From JBCBKP01 sp038746265 (GTDB taxonomy: Bacteria > Planctomycetota > Phycisphaerae > Phycisphaerales > UBA1924), in the NCBI GenBank assembly GCA_038746265.1, contig JBCDKU010000022.1, forward strand, positions 1 to 32,708: a stretch of DNA of 32,708 bases. The letters run 5' to 3'. Under the pieces are notes generated by a model. It saw only the letters and a list, made by a program, of their open reading frames with translations, did no database searches and was not told the origin of the DNA. Below are positions 29,515 to 32,708 of the stretch, piece after piece. Each line of letters opens with the position of its first letter. Position 1 is the first letter of the stretch. A program made the position numbers and the translations under genes.

Positions 29515-30894
29515 TCAGAACTGGACGTTGGCGAACGAGTTGGTGATGTTGAACGCGGCGTTGGGTGCAAGCTGAAAGATCTGCCCGACCGAGGCCCCGG
29601 AAACAGAGAAGTTGTTGCTGTTCGCCGCGGCGGTGTTCCGCATGACAAGGGTGCCGCTCACGCCGACGATGCCCGTCGCGTTGAGCGTGACGAAGTTGCT
29701 GTCGATCGTCACGTCGGCGGCGCCGCGGATGCCCGCGGAATCATTGTCCTCGGCGTGGCAGGCGATGATCTTCGACCGCGCGCCGACTTGGAAGCCGTCG
29801 CCGGCGTTGAGTGCGGCGAGCGAGTCGGTGACGGTCGAGCCCTCGCCGACGAGGACGCCGTCGTTGCCGTTCTCGCTCGAGGTGGAGTCGGTGACGCGGG
29901 CGTTGAGTCCCAGGTTGATCCCGAAGCCGCCGCTGCCTGTGACGAGGACGTCGCGGAGCATGACGGCGTTGCCGCCCTGCACGCCGCGCTGGCCGTTGCT
30001 CGAAGAGGAGGAGCCGGTGATGATCACGCCGTTGCCGACTTGGATGCCGATCGCGTCGTTACTGTCGGAGACGCAGTCGGTCATTCGCGCGTTGTCGGCG
30101 AGCGTGAATCCGTTACCAGCGTTGTTTCGCGCGATGCAACCGGAGAGCTGCGCGGGGTCGTCCGATTGGAATCCAACACCGCCGTTCTCAGCGGAAGTGC
30201 AACCCTCGAAGCGGTTCGCGGCGTCCGTGGTGGCGGTGCCGCTCGTGCCGAGGACGAAACCACCGCCGGCGTTCGCCCGGGCGATGCAGTTGATGAAGAT
30301 GCCGTGCTCTCCTCGGAAGCCGAGATTGCCGCCGTTCTCCGCGATGCATCGCTCGAGGATCGATCGGCCGAAGGTACGGATGCCGATGTCGGTGCAGTTC
30401 ACCGCACGGCAGTCAATGAGCACGCTCTCTGAGACCATGTCGAAGCCGCGGAAACAATTGTCAACCGTGACGCGCTCGATGGTGACGTCGGCTCCGTCGG
30501 CGTTCGCACGGATGCCGTCATCGTCGAAGCGGCGGACGAACCCGTTGCGGATTACGACCGGCAGTTGCCCACCGACCGCGGAAACAGTGATGCCGGCATC
30601 GGGGCCCTGCCCGTCGCCGATGATCGAGAAGCCGTTGAGATCGAGTGTCACACCCGGGACGGCGATGTCGATCGCGTTGCCGGTAACAACGAGGTTGCCC
30701 GTGAGGTAGTACGAGCCGGGCTCGGTGATCGTGGTCGCCTCGGAGATCGGGGTGCGGGGCTCGATCTGGTCGGTCGTCATGCCGGTCGAAGTGATGGGCC
30801 CCGCGGGTGGGGTGAGCGGGCCGGCGGCCGCGGCCGAGAGCGAGATGGCAGACGCGAGGGCGGCGATCGTGCGGTGAAGGGTCGGCTGGCTCAT
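29515..30894 (-). CDS. Secreted right-handed parallel beta-helix protein, paralog 3
   Basis: The 459-residue protein starts MSQPTLHRTIAALASAISLSAAAAG, then PLTPPAGPITSTGMTTDQIEPRTPI and a shorter YYLTGNLVVTGN...TLDLNGF block. Its beta-helix (about 75-440) is more regular than in the other two, with short coils ending in N-G-x-G (NGGVGFQSDDPAQLSGCIARNNAGNGFTLADNARMTDC). The tail is ...NSFANVQF. It is the most divergent of the three and, being nearest the promoter, probably the first gene of the operon. ATG 30894 has GGAG seven bases upstream. It could be a surface-anchored or secreted structural protein. Confidence 0.85.
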   Translation of the reverse strand: MSQPTLHRTIAALASAISLSAAAAGPLTPPAGPITSTGMTTDQIEPRTPISEATTITEPGSYYLTGNLVVTGNAIDIAVPGVTLDLNGFSIIGDGQGPDAGITVSAVGGQLPVVIRNGFVRRFDDDGIRANADGADVTIERVTVDNCFRGFDMVSESVLIDCRAVNCTDIGIRTFGRSILERCIAENGGNLGFRGEHGIFINCIARANAGGGFVLGTSGTATTDAANRFEGCTSAENGGVGFQSDDPAQLSGCIARNNAGNGFTLADNARMTDCVSDSNDAIGIQVGNGVIITGSSSSSNGQRGVQGGNAVMLRDVLVTGSGGFGINLGLNARVTDSTSSENGNDGVLVGEGSTVTDSLAALNAGDGFQVGARSKIIACHAEDNDSAGIRGAADVTIDSNFVTLNATGIVGVSGTLVMRNTAAANSNNFSVSGASVGQIFQLAPNAAFNITNSFANVQF

Positions 30895-30934
30895 CTCGTG
30901 CTCCGTTCGGGTGCTGGGTGGGGACGTGCACGGA

Positions 30935-30940
30935 AATATA
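30935..30940 (-). promoter_or_regulatory. -10 candidate for the beta-helix gene cluster
   Basis: Minus-strand TATATT (30940-30935) lies about 40 bases before ATG 30894 and has five of six consensus bases. No -35 hexamer is evident, so it may be an activator-dependent promoter. Confidence 0.35.
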
Positions 30941-31070
30941 CGCGTGTCTCGGCAGGCGGCTTCCCTTGTTGAGGCGGGATATCCGTCGAAACGCCGCCGG
31001 TGGCGCGGGTCGCGGCGGGGATGCGGGGTTCCGGCTCGATTCGGCGGCCCGCTGCGACGATCCGCACAGC

Positions 31071-32480
31071 ATGACGCTGTGGACCGATGGTCGCGATCCG
31101 AGGATGCTTGTGTTTCTGCCGCCCGGGATGCAGGCGCGGTTCTATCTGCAGGGCCTGCTCGCGGGCGCGAAGCGGCTCGGGATCGAGACAGTGCCGATCG
31201 AACTGCAGGCGCTCTGGGCGCGGACGCGGGCGGGCGAGAGCCTGAACCCCGCGGGCGTGCGGCAGGCGCGGGACTGGATCGGCGGGCTCGTGAAGCACCG
31301 CGGGATCACCCACACGCTGGGGTACGCGACCGGCGCAGCGATGGAGCTCGGCGTGGGCATGGCGGACGACCGGCCCCGGACGTACTGGCACGGGCGGGGC
31401 GTCACCAACGTTCAGCTCTGGACGGACCATCCGAACTGGTACGAGTCGGGTTCGATGCTGCACCCGACCGCGGCGGCGCTGCTTGAGGGCCCGGAGTTTA
31501 TGCACTGGCTCAAGAGCGCGAGCGCGGCCGAGGAGGCGGCGTCGATCCTCGGTTGGACGGACGTGCGCGGGCTCGCGATGGCGGAAGAACCCGGCTTGCT
31601 CGAGCCGCCGGCGGCCGCGAGCGACCCGGATTTCGACGCTGTTGTGATCTGCGGGAGCATTCGGCCCATCCGACCCGAGCTCGAATCGCTGCTCGGCGAC
31701 GATCAGGTCGAGACCCGGCAGGTGCTCGAGGCGACGCGCGAAGCCGCGACGGCGGGATGGGACAAGTGGCTCGCTGAGCTTGATGCACCCTCGCAGCTGG
31801 ACCTGCCCGGGTTCGGCCGGGCGGCGATCGCGATGCGGTGCAAGCAGCCAGCCGCGACGGTCTGGGAAATCACTAACCGGCCCGCGTTCTCGGCATTCGA
31901 GGGCGAGATCCGGTGGCTCCGGTCCGAGCCGCGGCGGTGGTACGACGCGATCCGGCGGATCCAGCGGCTCGCGATCGGGCTGCGGTCGTTCTGGCCCGCG
32001 TGGCTCGCGCGGCGGGCGAAGGTCGGCGTCTTCGGGGCGGACGCCTCGGCTCTCGGCATCGAGCAGACGGCCGAGCAGAAAGCTTGGGTGAGCTACGCGC
32101 GGCAGTCCGCGGTCTACCGGCGTGGGGCGTGCGGGCTCAACATCAACCAGCCCCACGACGAGGCGGGCGTGACCCACAAGCCCTTCCAGATCGTGGCAAG
32201 CGGCGTGCCCTGTGTGCACGGGGCGACGGCGGGGCTCGGCGAGCTTTTCGAGACCGGGACCGGCCCGGGGCGGGAGCTGTGCGCGTTCGAGTCCGGGCCC
32301 GAGCTGCTCAAGGCGGTCCGAACAGCCGCCGCCGACGCCTCGGCCCGCGAGCGGATCGCGGCCGCGGCCCGGGACCGGTTCGACCGCGAGCATCGCTGGG
32401 AGCACCGGCTCGAGGCGATCCTGCGGCCCGCAACGCCGACGGCGGAGGTTGTCACCTCCCGCAGCCGCACGGCGGCCTGA
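31071..32480 (+). CDS. CgeB-like glycosyltransferase (group 1, GT-B fold)
   Basis: The 469-residue protein has a C-terminal GT-B nucleotide-sugar domain resembling the CgeB/glycosyltransferase 1_2 type: ACGLNINQPHDEAGVTHKPFQIVASGVPCVHG, then LGELFETG and a final ARDRFDREHRWEHRLEAIL helix. The N-terminal half has a Rossmann-like start (RMLVFLPPGMQARFYLQGLLAGAKRLG). The substrate is unknown, but it could glycosylate surface components. ATG 31071 begins where the family-like region starts; an in-frame start at 30918 would cross non-coding-like Arg/Gly sequence. It is divergent from the beta-helix cluster, a location that might reflect shared surface function but does not prove it. Confidence 0.75.
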   Translation: MTLWTDGRDPRMLVFLPPGMQARFYLQGLLAGAKRLGIETVPIELQALWARTRAGESLNPAGVRQARDWIGGLVKHRGITHTLGYATGAAMELGVGMADDRPRTYWHGRGVTNVQLWTDHPNWYESGSMLHPTAAALLEGPEFMHWLKSASAAEEAASILGWTDVRGLAMAEEPGLLEPPAAASDPDFDAVVICGSIRPIRPELESLLGDDQVETRQVLEATREAATAGWDKWLAELDAPSQLDLPGFGRAAIAMRCKQPAATVWEITNRPAFSAFEGEIRWLRSEPRRWYDAIRRIQRLAIGLRSFWPAWLARRAKVGVFGADASALGIEQTAEQKAWVSYARQSAVYRRGACGLNINQPHDEAGVTHKPFQIVASGVPCVHGATAGLGELFETGTGPGRELCAFESGPELLKAVRTAAADASARERIAAAARDRFDREHRWEHRLEAILRPATPTAEVVTSRSRTAA

Positions 32481-32533
32481 AGCTCAGTGGTCGAATGGAG
32501 GTGCCGCGCGTGGCATCTGGCTTGGCGTTGGGC

Positions 32534-32563
32534 TTGGCTCCGGGGGGCCGGCGCTCCTACATT
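32534..32563 (+). promoter_or_regulatory. Promoter of the atpD-like gene
   Basis: TTGGCT (32534-32539) and TACATT (32558-32563) are 18 bases apart, each matching four of six consensus bases. The leader would be about 93 bases before ATG 32662, in the 181-base gap after the glycosyltransferase. No other gene lies in that gap. Confidence 0.38.
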
Positions 32564-32661
32564 TGCACCCCGCCGGGAGGGCCGGAGAACCGGTCTTCGG
32601 GCCCGTCGGGACGCAGAGAAAGCCACTATCCCACCGACTTCCAGAGCGGGGAGACCAGCAC

Positions 32662-32708
32662 ATGGGCGCAGGCACGAAGGGCACCATCACCCAGGTCATC
32701 GGTTCGAC
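32662..32708 (+). CDS. atpD: Probable F1 ATP synthase subunit beta (first 15 codons; 3' end outside window)
   Basis: The window ends 15 full codons into a frame reading MGAGTKGTITQVIGS. This matches the start of AtpD (K.G.I.QVIG..VDV.F), the catalytic beta subunit of F-type ATP synthase, though only the N-terminal strand is visible. GGGGAG lies eight bases upstream as a ribosome binding site. A glycosyltransferase, not atpG, lies upstream, so the ATP synthase genes would be split or this would be a separate locus. An N-type ATPase operon, which begins with its beta subunit, is another possibility. Confidence 0.65.
   Translation, partial: MGAGTKGTITQVIGS

Noticed and set aside
30918..31070. 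N-terminal extension of the CgeB-like glycosyltransferase
   Set aside because: The 51 extra residues are Arg/Gly-rich, have no similarity to the family and would cross the divergent promoter region of the beta-helix genes.
1..32708. CRISPR arrays, tRNA, rRNA or prophage genes
   Set aside because: No regularly spaced direct repeats, tRNA-like arms, rRNA segments or phage structural genes were seen on reading both strands; short or diverged RNAs could be missed without a covariance search.
32662..32708. Confident assignment to an N-type ATPase operon
   Set aside because: The operon order would fit a beta subunit coming first, but only 15 codons are visible, too few to separate N-type from ordinary F-type.

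Overview
The window is about 32.7 kb of dense, high-GC bacterial chromosome. The organism is most likely a planctomycete, probably of the class Phycisphaerae. Three observations suggest this. Genes that are normally clustered stand alone (nuoB, sucC, rpmH, atpD). There is a tandem family of secreted beta-helix proteins with a planctomycete-style GPLTPP...DQIEPRTPI head. There is also a 93-residue orphan protein of a type I associate with planctomycetes. This placement is inferred from protein character, not from a marker-gene tree.

Layout. Positions 1-5768 (+): the C-terminus of an RsuA/RluB-type pseudouridine synthase, a YihY/BrkB membrane protein, a tandem-ACT protein, nuoB, an SRAP (YedK/HMCES) protein and a secreted transglutaminase-like protein. 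Positions 5809-7996: rpmH (-) and rnc (+) diverge, and a tail-anchored coiled-coil protein (-) follows across a REP-like repeat pair. Positions 8209-13012 (-): a four-gene operon of Gld-type ABC ATPase, permease, GldG-like protein and DUF4340 protein, with short overlaps or a 3-nt gap between genes. Positions 13224-14003 (-): a secreted ankyrin-repeat protein. Positions 14339-16263 (+): an H-NOX sensor and a soluble hybrid histidine kinase. Positions 16286-17227: a DUF488 protein and a hairpin-bounded REP-associated tyrosine transposase (RAYT) unit, convergent with lepA. Positions 17238-22072: lepA, a methyltransferase, an MFS-like transporter and an Hsp20-like protein. Positions 22277-25113: PilZ, truncated hemoglobin, the orphan small protein, thioredoxin and DUF1232. 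Positions 25407-32708: sucC, three tandem secreted beta-helix paralogs (-), a CgeB-like glycosyltransferase, and the first 15 codons of a probable atpD.

How the genes work together. The clearest functional unit is the H-NOX/hybrid-kinase pair, a predicted nitric-oxide-responsive phosphorelay whose downstream partners are not in the window. The Gld-like ABC operon is a second coherent unit of unknown cargo. The three beta-helix genes form a probable operon of surface or secreted proteins. The RAYT unit, its two hairpins, a related terminator hairpin near 24.4 kb and two longer REP-pair elements (6997-7068 and 19220-19297) point to an active or recently active REP system. No CRISPR array, tRNA, rRNA or prophage was seen. 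I found no compelling evidence of a wholly new defence or metabolic system. The most unusual items are the RAYT/REP architecture, a ribonuclease III that appears to lack one catalytic Asp, and the shared head and tail motifs of the beta-helix family.
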